Below, one piece after another: positions 24,896 through 37,748 of a stretch of DNA of 64,000 nt. Position 1 is the first letter of the stretch. Every line of letters starts with the position of its first letter. The stretch comes from Portunus trituberculatus (Eukaryota; Arthropoda; Malacostraca; Decapoda; Portunidae). The notes under the pieces are model-generated. The model was given only the letters and a program-made list of their open reading frames with translations, had not been told where the DNA came from and did not search any database. The DNA lies in the NCBI RefSeq assembly GCF_017591435.1, contig NC_059278.1, positions 5,643,076 to 5,707,075 of the forward strand, read 5' to 3'. The position numbers and the translations under genes are program-made.

Positions 24896-25777
24896 TCATA
24901 CCCGGCGCCGCGACAGAGAAATGATACATGAAACTGTGCCGGAAGGGATGATTATTTTTCCGTCTTTATAACTCATGGTTGCCTGGTGCTCGCGCAGCAG
25001 TCGTCTGCCCAGGATGAAGTCCACTTCGGTGTGAGGCACAGCCTTCACTGGGATACCTCTCAGAAAATGCTTTCCTCCTATGCATAAAGTCACACATGGG
25101 CCACTTTCTGTCACCAGCTTCCGTCTTAATTTCTTTCTCATACGCTTTGAGAAGTACAGGCTGTACATCCCCGTGCTCACCACCACCGTCATGATGCTTC
25201 CCCAGACACCGCTGGGCAAAACTCCAAAAGTCATCACCCCTTTCAGTCTTCCACGTCTACTTGGCTTTAGCACGCGCAGCGGGGAACACACAAAGAGAGT
25301 GCTTCCATTGCGGTGAAAAGTCTGCACCATGCCACCCCGCTGGAGCAGGTGGGAGCCCAGCACGATGGTGGAGTGGTCGTGGAAGTGAGCCATTTTGTCA
25401 GGAAGTATCAACGCTCTGTCACAAACCTGGTGGCCGCCCTCTAAGATCAGCTCGAGTCGCTTCATCTTCACCACCTCAATCTTTTTAGTACCCATCACTG
25501 AAGTCACTGTGACCTTCACGGTACTTTCGTCACCCTTTAAAAAGCCGAGCCTGGAGGCCAGACTTCGGTAGAGCACTGTGTCGGAGATCCCGCTGTCCAG
25601 CGTCACCCACACCTCCTGGCCGGCAACAGAGCAGCGTACTTTGTTCCCGCTGTGGACTGGAATGCCATTCTCGAGGTGTGGCGGCACCTTCCTCTCAAAG
25701 TGCGGTACCGGGTACAGGTACAAGCTCAGATCGTCTTTCTTAGCGGTGCGGGAACTCTTGGTAGACTGAGTGCTCAT
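24896..25777 (-). CDS. Single-exon protein with two tandem retropepsin-like lobes
   Basis: The 293-aa frame starts at ATG 25777 in a good context (CACCACATGA). Three upstream in-frame codons begin with a non-ATG. Lobe 1 (about 45-165) has the retropepsin pattern: a beta hairpin VAGQEVWVT, then LDSGISDTVL (D-S-G at 61-63), and later IVLGSHLLQRG (about 138) with HRNGSTLFV, as in DDI1-type proteases where an LGxxxL block follows the catalytic loop. Lobe 2 (about 183-280) repeats the layout: VVVSTGMYSLYFS (S-T-G at 201-203), then FILGRRLLREHQ (about 254) and YKDGKIII. There is no signal peptide, and no Gag or reverse transcriptase is nearby. It lies 165 bp past the NRF-6-like stop on the same strand. 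It is probably a cellular or domesticated aspartic protease relative. Activity is unknown, and lobe 2 lacks the Asp. Confidence 0.8.
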   Translation of the reverse strand: MSTQSTKSSRTAKKDDLSLYLYPVPHFERKVPPHLENGIPVHSGNKVRCSVAGQEVWVTLDSGISDTVLYRSLASRLGFLKGDESTVKVTVTSVMGTKKIEVVKMKRLELILEGGHQVCDRALILPDKMAHFHDHSTIVLGSHLLQRGGMVQTFHRNGSTLFVCSPLRVLKPSRRGRLKGVMTFGVLPSGVWGSIMTVVVSTGMYSLYFSKRMRKKLRRKLVTESGPCVTLCIGGKHFLRGIPVKAVPHTEVDFILGRRLLREHQATMSYKDGKIIIPSGTVSCIISLSRRRV

Positions 25778-25942
25778 GTGGTGCAATGTTGCCTTTGTGT
25801 GATGAACTTTGGGATGAATATCTTAAGATTATCTTCTATCAAAAACAACAATAATAGCAGTAGCAGCAGCAGCAACAACAACAACAATAGCAGCAACAGC
25901 CGCAACTATATGCATATAAAGGAAATATGAGTGTACATATCA

Positions 25943-27277
25943 TCATGAGGCAGCTGAAGTGACACCAGCCACCGAGGAGTGACCTAAGAAGAGTTTCCTT
26001 TGTGGTGAAAACAAATGATTACACAGAAAAGAAAACAAGAGATAAATTCGTGAACCTGAGGTGAGAAGGGTGAGGAGGCGTGCCGCTGGGGCCTCTACCA
26101 GGAGCAACACCACCACGCTGACGAGGGCACTCAGACACAGGTCCCCCAGCACCAGGTACGCCTGAAACACACACAAGAGACGGGTAAAAAACTGTGTTTT
26201 GTCTTCAGTGAGTGACAAGTATTGGTTTTAAAAAATATATACAACGAAACAATACATAAGTTAGTTATGAGTTACGAAGAACACAAGAATATGATTCTTA
26301 AGATAGCCTGTTCATGCATGTATAGTATTTATCTTGTACATTGAGAGGAGGTCTCGTACCGCTGTGAGGTGGTCATAATGAATCTTGTGTGGCCTGGCGG
26401 CTGCTAGAGCTTGGAGAGGTAGCGACACCAGGAACATGCAGTAAGAGAGGCGACACAGGGGTGTGAAGACAGGCCGGGAGAAGAACCAAGACACCGCCCC
26501 TATAGGGAAAGCCCTGAATAAGGAAATTGGCATCGACTGTTTATGACTGAGGGATATCTAAGGAAGTGTTGTAATCTTGTTTAGAACCTTTGAAAATGTT
26601 TCTGCTTTACCACTGCTATTTGAAAGGGCGGGACTGTCAGGGGCTATGTTCTTTTCCATTAACCTCATTTGTTAGAGCATAATGAAAACTAACTGAATAA
26701 TTGATAAAAGGACACACTGACGTCGTATAGAACTGTGAAAATCTAAATGAGAAATTAGAAAAGATACGTAGTATGATTTCTAAACAATGAGCGGCAAGCC
26801 CATTCACATCTTAACCCTGCGTTCAAACACAGATTTAGGGCAGGAGGGCCAGGCAGTGCAGTTCACCCATACGACATCGGATGCGCGTGATGCAGAGGAA
26901 TGATTAACTTTATTCACTTCCACATATAGTCACCTGACTCTCACCTGGCTGCCCCTTGAAGGCGTTGATCACGAAGAAGGCGAGAGCGGCGGCCCAGGCT
27001 GGTCTTGCTAGGGAGGAGTACACCGCTGCCCAGAGAGTCCCACTGCCGTTGATCCAGGAGGGCCCCACCACCACTATCACCGCCACCGCCCAGCACGCCG
27101 CGCCGCACGCCCGCACACACCCCTGCCCCGCACCACATCACTTATTACTCCCGCTGGCATAACTGATAGCGATTCGACGGGGGAAACTAATTGAAATGCC
27201 AATTTATCTACGTACGTATAATACACAGATATTGCGTATGGCTGAGTATATGCCATTAATTTGACCTTGAACGAGGC

Positions 27278-27314
<37 letters not shown>

Positions 27315-27603
27315 CCCGGTAGCTCAGTGGTTAGAGCGCTGGCTTCACAAGCCAGAGGACTGGGGTTCGATTCCCCGGCCGGGTGGAAATATTTGGGTGT
27401 GTCTCCTTTCACGTGTAGCCCCTGTTCACCTAGCAGTGAGTAGGTACGGGATATAAATCGAGGAGTTGTGACCTTGTTGTCCCGGTGTGTGGTGTGTGCC
27501 TGGTCTCAGGCCTATCCGAAGATCGGAAATAATGAGCTCTGAGCTCGTTCCGTAGGGTAACGTCTGGCTGTCTCGTCAGAGACTGCAGCAGATCAAACAG
27601 TGA

Positions 27604-27673
<70 letters not shown>

Positions 27674-29049
27674 ACGAGGCCTTACCTGTGTTAAAATGAG
27701 GTTGTTTTCATCTAGCCAGTGGTATAGTACACCTGCAGCTAGGCCCACCAGGTAAGGCCCCGCGCGGCACCACGGCACCACGTAGTAAGTGCTGTAGTAC
27801 GCTCTGGGGAGAGGGGGAGGAGGAGACGCCACACATAAATATAATAGCCATTTCCAGGTGGTTTATAGGACACTTCCGAGGAGCAAACACAAAGACAAGC
27901 GCAATATTTCGTGTTTTGTGAGGGTGATAAAGTTTATAGGATAGGTTACGGCAATGTGTCTCACCGCGTGGCTTCATCGTTCCAATGTGTGGCAGTGGGA
28001 GGCAGGTCGTTCACGAGGGTGATAAACGCCGGCAGCAGGACGGACATGGTGAGGCAGGCGGCCAAGGGAAGCCAGCGCCACCTCCAGGAGGGCCAGCGGT
28101 ACACGGGCAGCAGCAGAAGGGGCGCCACTAGGTACAGCTGCCACTCCACAGCCAGCGACCACAGGTGACCCAGGCACTGCACACACCAACACGGTCATTC
28201 ACAAGCTAGGCACGCACACGTACCAATTTTATAAGCACACCTGTCCACTTCCCACTCCCCACTCCTCTCTCCCCACTCCTCACTCCCCACTCCTCGCCGC
28301 TAACCCTCCTTCGCCCCCTCCCCTTGAATACCGTCTGGCGCTCAAACAATTTAAAGTTCAATTCTTTTTCAAAAAAAAAAAAAAAAAATAAAAGTCATAG
28401 AACATTTTCATGAGAAAATGAAACTGTTAAATATTTCTGCATAGCAATATCTAGCTAGATGAATATTTCAGTTTTAATTCAGCATGAAAAAAGTATGAAA
28501 AGTATGCAAAATAACTATGAGAATCTGAAAGAGGCAGTAGAGCTTGATACGCTTTGCCTTAATGTTCTCTTTTATAAACCAATGCTTTTTTCCAATCTTT
28601 TTTTCCTCATTGACTTCCAACCACTTGAATAAGAATGAGATGGAAATTAAGGATCAAAGCTTGTCCCTCAGCCTCACCATGTCGCTGGGATCACTGAAAT
28701 TATTGAGGAAGAGAAGGTTGGACCAGGCCGCGTTAGCACAGGGGCGGCCAAATAGTCCCTCGTAAGTCCTCTCCCACACGGGACCCGAACTCAGGTGCGG
28801 CAGGAGGCTGGTACACGTCCACATTACGTAGCCCATCGCTGGCACCAACCTGAGCCACCACACACACACACACACTAGTCAGGGGAGGCTGTTGGGTTGT
28901 TGGGTGTTTCTTGTTTCTCTTATTCACTTCCTTTTCCTTCTCGTTCTCGGTCTCCTCTCCCCGTTCCACCTCTTCTTTCTCCTGTTTCTCCTATTCCTAA
29001 AGCTTCTTCTTACATATTCTAGTCCACTTCTTCTTTCTCCTGTTTCTAT

Positions 29050-29132
<83 letters not shown>

Positions 29133-29333
29133 TGATGGAGACGTGGACAAAATGTATATATTGCAAAGAAAAAAAAGAGAAAAATAAAAACTTTTTCGGT
29201 TCTCAGGAAAGTTATAATTTGAAAATACAAGTCATTAACTGGAAGAGAATTTCCTCGAAGTTCCTGTTCCTTGAGATCTACCTGCTTATCTGTCTATCTC
29301 TCCGTCTGTTTATCTATTTATCTATCTATTTTG

Positions 29334-29366
<33 letters not shown>

Positions 29367-31105
29367 TTATCTATATATCAATCTATCCTTTCTGTCTGTC
29401 CTTCTATTTTCTCGTGTGTATCTACGAATGCAATAAAGTGAAAGTCGATGTCAAGTTACAACAAAAAGTTACCACATGTATATACGGTATTTCTATCTCC
29501 ATATTTCTCCTTTATTTCCCTGCGCCTCTCACCTCAAGTATCGCTGAATACAATAGCCGGGGAAGGTGAACTCTGCGATGCGCTTTTTGAGGAAGATTGA
29601 CACAAGGAAGGCGCTGATGAAGAGGAAGGTGTCCACGGAGGGATAGGCGTTGAAGACCCACCAGTACCTCCAGTCTCTCATGTGCTATTGGGGGAGAGTA
29701 CACATCAATTTTCTCTCTTTCTCTCTATGAAAAGTGATCTACCTGCGTTCTTCGATATGTATATTATTTTCATTCTTCAAACATCTGCATTTTCTTTTCT
29801 AACTGTGGAATGTTACAGGTTTCATTAATACGTATATTTTCGTGCTTACAGTCGTTTCCTCAGCTCACCTTGGTAATGTCACGCGGGTTGGCAGCGGAAA
29901 TAAGGAAGAACATGTACCGATGTGCTAGGATCACCCACATCATACTGGTCACCCTGCAACACCAGAACACTTCCGTCACTTATCACGCCCAACGCCCAAC
30001 ACCTTAATCGCGCCGTCTCCGTCACTTCTTTGCTTCCAAGGTAACTGTATAGTGTTTGTTTTCTCCCTTTTGTTTAGTTTTTTTTTTTTTTTGTGGTGCC
30101 TTGTTACCGTTACTCTGGGTGTTGTGTTTTTAAGGTGACTGTATAATGAAGTGTTTTCGTATTGTTTTGCTGAGTGTTGCGTCACCATCATTATTGTGGA
30201 GTGCTTTTGAGGTGATTATAGAGTGCGTATATTTTTTGTATTTTTGTTTTATTTTGTGTTGTATCATTATTATTCTGAGTATTTTTAAGGTAACTGTATA
30301 ATGAAAGTTTGTGTATGTTCTCACTTTAGTGTTGCGCCAACATTATTTCAACAGGTATTTTTTAAGTAGCTGCATAATGTATGTTGTATGTAATTGGACA
30401 TTGTTTTGTGTTGTGCAATCATTACTTAGGGAGTTTCTATGGTCAGTGCAGTGAACGGCCGCCTGTGTTCTTGTTTTGCTTTGTGCCGCTTCCTCCCGCT
30501 CACCTGATGCCATCCAGGGTTTGCAGGTGTGTTTCCGCCGTGCTGTGGCTCATTAGTTGCGTCCAGTTCTGTGTCAGCGAGAAGCAGTGCAGCAACTGTT
30601 TGCCTGTCGTGGTGAAAGCGGGAACATGGGAGACGGTAGACAGGTAATGAGGAGGCAGTGGCAGGTGAAAAGGTGACAGGTGAAGGTGGAAGGTTAGGTG
30701 GAGGTGAGTTGGGAAGGTAAAGGGTAAAATTGTAACTTGACTGAGTTATGGCGCCGTAACATGATCATATGGCGCTACCTTCCCAACCGTTAAATCATTG
30801 TCAGTCAGGAATGAACGTGTAAATCTAAGGAATGTTTAGGTACTGCGGAAGTGATGAAACATGTGGAATTTAATAAATGAAGGAGTGGGAAAAACATTAC
30901 CTTATTAAAGATGATATATTGTTTACATATCTCAACACTCGCCTTATGTTGGCGCTACTGACCTGGGAGACAAGAGCACTTCACTGGCGCACTTGGGCAC
31001 GGACGGTAAAGGTCAAGCATGGTTGCCGCCGTCACCAGCACCACCAGCACCGCCGTCACCAGCCTGCAAAATGTGGCACGCCTTTGTAACGCTGCCTCGC
31101 CTGAA

Positions 31106-31171
<66 letters not shown>

Positions 31172-33536
31172 AAGCGTCACTTACAAGAAGGAGAGGTCCC
31201 TGGGGTGAGCGTTGTGGTCTTGGCGGTGACAGGTGACGGTGAGGAACACGCCTGGGACCTGTTGCCGTTGTAAAGACTCCTGTAGGGGACCAAGGAGAGA
31301 TATTCTTTTAGTGAGTAAGTAAAGTAAATAAGTAAGTAAACTGAGATGAGATGAAAAAGCGCCAGACAGCTGAGGTCACATGGAACAGAGACTATAATTG
31401 GGCACATTTCTTACACGGTCCCGTATATACTACTGGAATAATAACAACTACCATACTTATGGGCGTGTGTGAGTATTGTTGATACAAAGGTTATGGTTGT
31501 TAAGCTGACAGTGAGTTGCTTGTAGTATCTCGAGACCTCGTTACATATTTTCTGCCTTGTTAAGACGTCATGATGAAAGCGATGAGTTTGGGGAACATAT
31601 ATTATATTCTGAATGAATTGGGGTGTAAGTTATTGAATATATAGGGACGTCTGATCTAGTAAAGCACAACATGGGCGAAGACTCACCTGAAGGAAGCTCT
31701 CGGTGCAGGTGTCCGGTACACAGGTGGCGTACGAGTGCTCGAACTTGCCCGCCAGTGCTCTAACAAGCTGCCAGGATCCGCCACTTCCTCCTTGATCTTC
31801 CACTTCCTCCTCTCCCCTGCCCCATGCAACACCCAAGTCAAACATAAGAATTTCGCTTTGTCGTTTAATTTTCTCATACAAGACACTCAATCTCTGGCAG
31901 GTAACGGTGCTTATGGTGAAGTTTGACGATGGTGACGAGGAGGAAGGGAGAGTTTGATTACCATACGAGACATGCAAGGGTAAATAAAGGGACTAGACAG
32001 CTTCGCGACAACTTCACTACAAGCCCGTGAGTGATATATTTACTGTGTTTTGTTGTCAGATATGTGTCGACTCTTGTCCCTGTCTGCCTGCCGCCAACTC
32101 TTCAGCTTTAAACGAATGAGAATTGTGCCGTGGTAATCATATCGGTATTGGGAGCGGGAGGAGGTCATCAATAGCATGGAAAGCGTCAACAGTCATAAAG
32201 AAAATCACTATATAATTTTTTTTTTTATGGCGTGACATTCAGTGGACTGTTTTCGTTATTCAGTAGCACTACCATTGTTTGTATAAGGATTGAATAACCT
32301 TAGCACAGCATATGAATAAACATCTAATAGTATATTGCTATTTTACGATGAAATATTCTATAAAGTAAATGGGTCAATATTCTACGCCTTCTCTTCTGCA
32401 CGTGTGCAATCCCTTCCCCAACATGCCTGTACTGACGCTCTCATACACTGACCTCCAATTTAAGTTACTCAGATTTTAATTAAATTTAATAAACTGGCGT
32501 ATGACTCGGTAAAGTTCCTCCAACTTAATTAGAATAGCCTTGCGTGCGACTTGGTAAAAAGAAGAGCTGCGCATAGTAATTAAAAGTATTTGTATGGAAA
32601 GTCGATACCGGATAAAGCATGAGAGGTGTGTATGGGAGTGAGGTCTCTATCTGTGACCTACCTGACGGAGACGAGGCAGTAGCGGCCCCTCAGGGTGGTA
32701 TCTCGCTGCTGTATAACTTCATGGCTAAAGGTTGTTAGGGTAATGTTGTGCAGGGCCAGGCGCTGCTGGTGAGGCTCGAGGTGGGATAGGAGTGTACCAG
32801 GGAAATGAGCCGAGACGTCCTCACACAGATCAGGGTGACCACGAGTCTCAGTACCTCCTGCACCGATGCCGTCCGCTATCTTGCCGCTAGCGTCCCACAC
32901 TACGGAGGTCAAGGAAACAGAAGCTATAAAAATCTTGATAAATCACAATTTAGACATGGCAGGATATATCTAGTCAACGATATAAAGATTAGAGACTTAT
33001 TGAAAACATAAACCTCGAAAGAAAGATCAAAATAGATACCGAAGCACTATTCTCATGAATAGCAAGCGTTGTTGTTACAAAGACGTGTGTCAAAATTTCT
33101 TACTGGTGCGGCTCCAGGGCTGGGAAGAAACAAGGGCAAGAGCTGACTGGGCGAGGCACAGGCCAGCTGGAAGATCGTAAGAGGGAGTGACTGTTCCTTG
33201 CGGGTAATAATGTTTTCCCACCAGCCGCCTGCAGGATACGTAAGGAATCAGTCACTCTAGTCACCTTCTTGTAACACAAAGTGAGTCACACTATCACCGC
33301 CTCATCCACTCTCGGCCATGCTGAAGCTCTATGTATAACAGTTACATTCCAGCCTTACTGCGGCAGCACACTGTCATCTCACGCCATTTCCATGTCAGCT
33401 CATCACACCAAGGACACCTGCTAGTTAACCCAAGGCTGTAATACCTGAGGGACATGAGGGTGTCCTGTGTGTGTCCCGGAATGGTGATGCCACCCGCCAC
33501 CATTACCTCCATCCCAGCCATCGTAAACGTCACCAT
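25943..33536 (-). CDS. Nose resistant to fluoxetine 6-like membrane acyltransferase, 15 exons; 5' end uncertain
   Basis: Exons on the minus strand, 5' to 3': 33536-33445, 33228-33104, 32899-32662, 31891-31687, 31279-31185, 31063-30963, 30603-30504, 29953-29869, 29684-29533, 28849-28678, 28176-27965, 27803-27686, 27122-26945, 26499-26360, 26161-25943. All phases fit, giving 2232 nt and about 743 aa. The extracellular NRF domain (about 45-220) shows MWDASGKIADG, GRYCLVS and YATCVPDTC. Exon 6 supplies a first hydrophobic helix. The acyltransferase-3 domain (about 315-700) shows LDGIR, WVILAHRYMF with the conserved His, SVDTFLFISAFLVS, CLGHLWSLAVEWQLYLVAP and LSYCMFLVSLPLQ. In C. elegans the family acts in lipid or yolk uptake and fluoxetine response; substrates are not settled. 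The start at 33536 lacks a clear signal peptide, so a further 5' exon is likely. The exon 4 acceptor (31891) and exon 14 acceptor (26499) were chosen by phase. Confidence 0.9.
27313..27605 (+). mobile_element. tRNA-Val-derived SINE in an NRF-6 intron
   Basis: The copy is nearly identical to that at 5015, with the same anticodon CAC head and body. It is antisense to the NRF-6-like gene, between exons 27803-27686 and 27122-26945. (AC)n lies on both sides (about 27282-27312 and 27607-27672), with the right tract ending about 13 bp before the splice donor at 27686. Confidence 0.88.
29048..29370. repeat. (ACT)n and (TATC)n in an NRF-6 intron
   Basis: About 84 bp of ACT at 29048-29132, then an imperfect TATC/TGTC array at about 29280-29370, between exons 29684-29533 and 28849-28678. 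Confidence 0.93.
30035..30450 (-). repeat. ~80-bp minisatellite in an NRF-6 intron
   Basis: Plus-strand units start with AAGGTAACTGTATAATGAA or a variant at about 30038, 30132, 30211, 30288 and 30363. Each runs through a TTGTTTT-rich part and a GTTGTG/ATCATTA block. It lies between exons 30603-30504 and 29953-29869. Confidence 0.7.
31064..31184 (-). other. 121-nt NRF-6 intron half filled by (CT)n
   Basis: The intron between exons 31279-31185 and 31063-30963 begins GTAAGTGAC. It contains about 60 bp of (CT)n on the transcribed strand (31110-31169) and ends TTTTGCAG. Confidence 0.85.
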
Positions 33537-34533
33537 TAGTTGCCTTACGAACCATGAAAGGGAATCTGGTTCAAGGAGAAACAAGAGTTTACCTACAGTA
33601 GACAAATGTATCGTATATATTGGTTAGGTCACCTCTGTTATGCAAATAATTGATAATATATTTGTACATCGTCAAACAATTTATTTTACCACTGGAAAAT
33701 AGAAATAAATTTATTGTCCCTTTTGAATATGACGAATGAGCATAACTTTTAATTTAAAGCTGTCACACCCGCCATTGGTCATTTTTAGGAAGCATCCATG
33801 GAACATCCAGTGCTTTATCATTCCGATTCGATGACGTACAACGTCCAGCAGTGAAGTAAATCCTTCATACATCTTTACAAACACTAGATGTTATGTGACA
33901 CATATGCATTACTGACGATAGATAGGGAATCACCAAAATTGTAGTGGAAGTAATCCACGCTATCGGTCAAGGACTGTGTGTAAGTACAGGTGGCAAAAGA
34001 AACTGAAAAAAATAACCAACCCGTAGGTGGACTCACACATGACACAGGCGCTAGGTGAAGGTGGAGTCGAGCCCGCTGTGCTGCACTCCTGTCCACACTT
34101 GTCTCCTGCACTGTGTGATCAGTTCACCGTCTGAGTTGGACACATAAGGCTACGTGTTCTTGCAGCTGTGAAGGATGTGTATGTGTGTAGGTGTGTGTGT
34201 GTGTATGTGATGGTGTGGGTGTCGAGGGAGGGCTGCGATTCCACGTCTGTTGGCGAGGACCTCGGAGCCTTGGCTGGCCGGCGTCACACTTTATACTAGA
34301 AGCGACCACAAGTGTTCCATTCTTGAGAGAGCAGCCAGCCAGACATCCGGGTGGACAAAAATAATCTCTAGCGTCAGTATCGAGGACGTCACGGAGCACA
34401 CGCGTCCGACATGCATCCACGACGTGTGCCAGAGGGAGCTTTGAGGCAGAGCTTGTGAAGCAGCTCCCACTGAGTGTGCAGAATACTGGATAACCTGGAA
34501 CATGCAGGCACTGCCCGGATCACACAGGCACAG

Positions 34534-34671
<138 letters not shown>

Positions 34672-35153
34672 TTTCTGTAATTTCTCTATTCATTGCACTG
34701 GGGTTATATCAAATGAATATATCCTTTTCTCATTAATGATTTAGCTTACATCGTACACCTTGAATTTACAGAGATGCAGAGTACAGCTGTCTATGATAGG
34801 TGGATATCTTTGAACTTATAGATTGAACCTGCTGTGAGAAAGAAATATAAGGCAGCGTTATTATATGTATCGAATGGAGATAAGCAAAATCATTAGTTGT
34901 TTAAAACCTCTGGTGACGTATGTCCTTCTCCCCTTCGGAATCAGTGAAACATCTATTTATGTACTGTTTTGTTCCTTTTTCAATCTTCCTTGCCAGGCCG
35001 ATCAACTAAAACTAAAATACAAAGCAAATTCGCAAAGCTTACACACTAACTTTGTGGCGCGATGTAGTAAATGGATTCCACGAAAACTGCGGTAAGAAAT
35101 TTTCGGTGTATTATGTTATAAGAACATTCACTGAGGAAGAATGGCGATATTAA

Positions 35154-35204
<51 letters not shown>

Positions 35205-35525
35205 GCTTTTCACTGTACTAACAATGAAATATCAATCACAAAATTAAAAGAAACATTAAGAAGCGCCATTATATCTCAATTATTAGGCATTTCATCGTAA
35301 ATCTAACGTTGAATACCACTTAAAACTCAAACTAGACGCACAGATGGTTATTTTATTCCACATTATTAAGTACCTTGACGGTTATTTCAGGTAACTATAT
35401 ATAATCCCGACAAGAGCATTGCTTCCGCCCTTACCTCGAGGTAGCAGCAAGGTGCGCAGCGCGGGGCCAGGTGGGCAGGTAAACAGGTGACCTGTATGGA
35501 AGGTGGGTGACGCAGCGCCTCTGGT

Positions 35526-35577
<52 letters not shown>

Positions 35578-35679
35578 GTCTTTCCCATTAATATCTTCCC
35601 TTTGCCCTCCATCTGTCTATCAGTCACCCTATCTGGAGCGATCCCTTTCTCCTTATAGTATCACCCCCTTCATCCCCAT

Positions 35680-35722
<43 letters not shown>

Positions 35723-36021
35723 GTTGGTGCATTGCTAGAGGTGATGTGTCTGAGTAAGAAGTCAGTGGGTACAGAAGTATGGTCCTGCTGAGGCTGCCTC
35801 GTCACCCGCTTTAGAGTCGTAGCTTCCTGGCGGGCTGGATATCCGGGAGCGCTGGCTAACTACGTACTGCAGTCAGCGGGAACCAAAAGACCGCCTCACT
35901 TCCGCCACTTTGATGTTCATACAGACACAATACCGTTACAGAATATAGTCATACGTTTGTTGTGTAAAGTAATGCAACAATACTAATCCAATTTGTCTAC
36001 AGTCCCTCAATGTTAAAATTG

Positions 36022-36097
<76 letters not shown>

Positions 36098-36517
36098 GTA
36101 CTACCACTACTGCTACTACTACTACTACTACTACTACTGCTACTATTACTCACTAGCATTTCTAGTGCTATTACTACTACTATTAGCACTATTCGTATGG
36201 CAATTATTAAACTATATACTACTAATGGCAACAGAGCTGACATACAAAGTAGTACTGCAATACAGGAATCATAAAGTGGCTCACCGGCACAAGTGAAAAA
36301 TAAGATAATGGACGATGGTTCACCACAAACTAACGGATTGTTGTCAGTAACGTAACGTAACATTCCACTCAACAGGATATTGCAGTAAGGCATCTTATAT
36401 TAGTTACTAAGATAACTAAACAATTAAACTTTCAAGAATAGGAATGAGCTATCTTTTACCTGAATCATTTTACTGTAATAATTTCTTCACACACACAAAT
36501 ACACACATACACACAAA

Positions 36518-36600
<83 letters not shown>

Positions 36601-37682
36601 GAAGAAATCTTCCGAAGGATTTCTCAAAGCGTTAGTAGTCATACAGGCGAAGCCTTTTATGTTACCATGTCAGAAGAAGAAAAAAAAAGAGAAATAGAGG
36701 TAGCCAAGAGAGCATTCAAACCAAATAGGAAGTTACACTCCTCAAGAAATGGGAGTCCGTTTAGACTTTAGAGACTGACGAGGGCCGAGACATCTGCTGC
36801 AACTTTATTTAATTTAATTTATTGATTTATTTTCTAGAAACTGATTAGCGCTGCTGGCAATCCTCTGCTTTTTAAAACTTAAATTAAATTTCTTACAGGA
36901 AGATCACACTGGTTTCCTTGTTGTTTTCGTGATTTGATAAAAGAACACGATGAGTTAATAGGTGTTCTTTTTACTCTGTTCTCAGTGGTAGTTGTTACCC
37001 ACAATCCTCAACACAGGAAAGCGTGAAAATGCTTCCTAAGTCTATTGACAGGCGATTCAAACGATATTCCTTGCCCATGATTCTTTTCTTCGTAAGAAGA
37101 TTAAGGAAAAAAAAAAAAAGAAGCGCACATATGATAATAAAGCTGTTTCAAAGAGGGTTATTTCATTAGAATATGTGACAAACAGTGTAGTTAAACGAAA
37201 GCAGTAAACAGAGGCACACCCTGATATATTTTTTCTTATAACCCAAAGATTTAGTTAGTTATCCAACAATGCTCTACACTGAGTAGGAGAATTTCCGAGC
37301 GTTAATTTTGGCGCTAAATGAATATCTATACAAATCTCTTCATTCATAAACTAGATATGAATGCGTTTAAGCTACATATTCAATTAGTACAATCATGTGC
37401 AATAGTAAAGATAAGGCATTTCTCGTACCCTTTGAAAACCAAATATTGACTTCATGAGTGGGCAACATCAACATCCCACGAGGCTGCGCATGTGTATGAG
37501 AGTGCCACGTGCGTCATTTTCTTGAGGGTGGTGTGGACGGTGAAGGCGTGTACTGTTCGTGGGTGTGTACTGCGTGGTTAGGTGTTAATTAGCCTGTTAT
37601 CTGTGTGTGTGGCTATCAAGGACTCTAGACTCTTAGCGGGTATTAACTGCAGACCATAAACATTGGATATTAATTACAGACC

Positions 37683-37748
37683 ATGGCAAGGCAGCGGTGT
37701 GGCGGCCCGGTGTGGTGTGGGGCGGTTGCAGCACATCTCAACGCAGTG
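37683..37748 (+). CDS. Possible first coding exon
   Basis: ACCATGG context, 22 codons (MARQRCGGPVWCGAV...), then GTGAGTG as a donor. No downstream partner exon was found, so this may be chance. Confidence 0.15.

Noticed and set aside
25080..25930. Plus-strand frames opposite the retropepsin-like gene
   Set aside because: Shadow frames. The minus-strand frame is longer and has two recognisable domains.
26500..26533. Earlier acceptor TTATTCAG for NRF-6 exon 14
   Set aside because: Joining to the previous donor at that site gives an immediate stop. The acceptor CCCTATAG at 26500 keeps the family frame.
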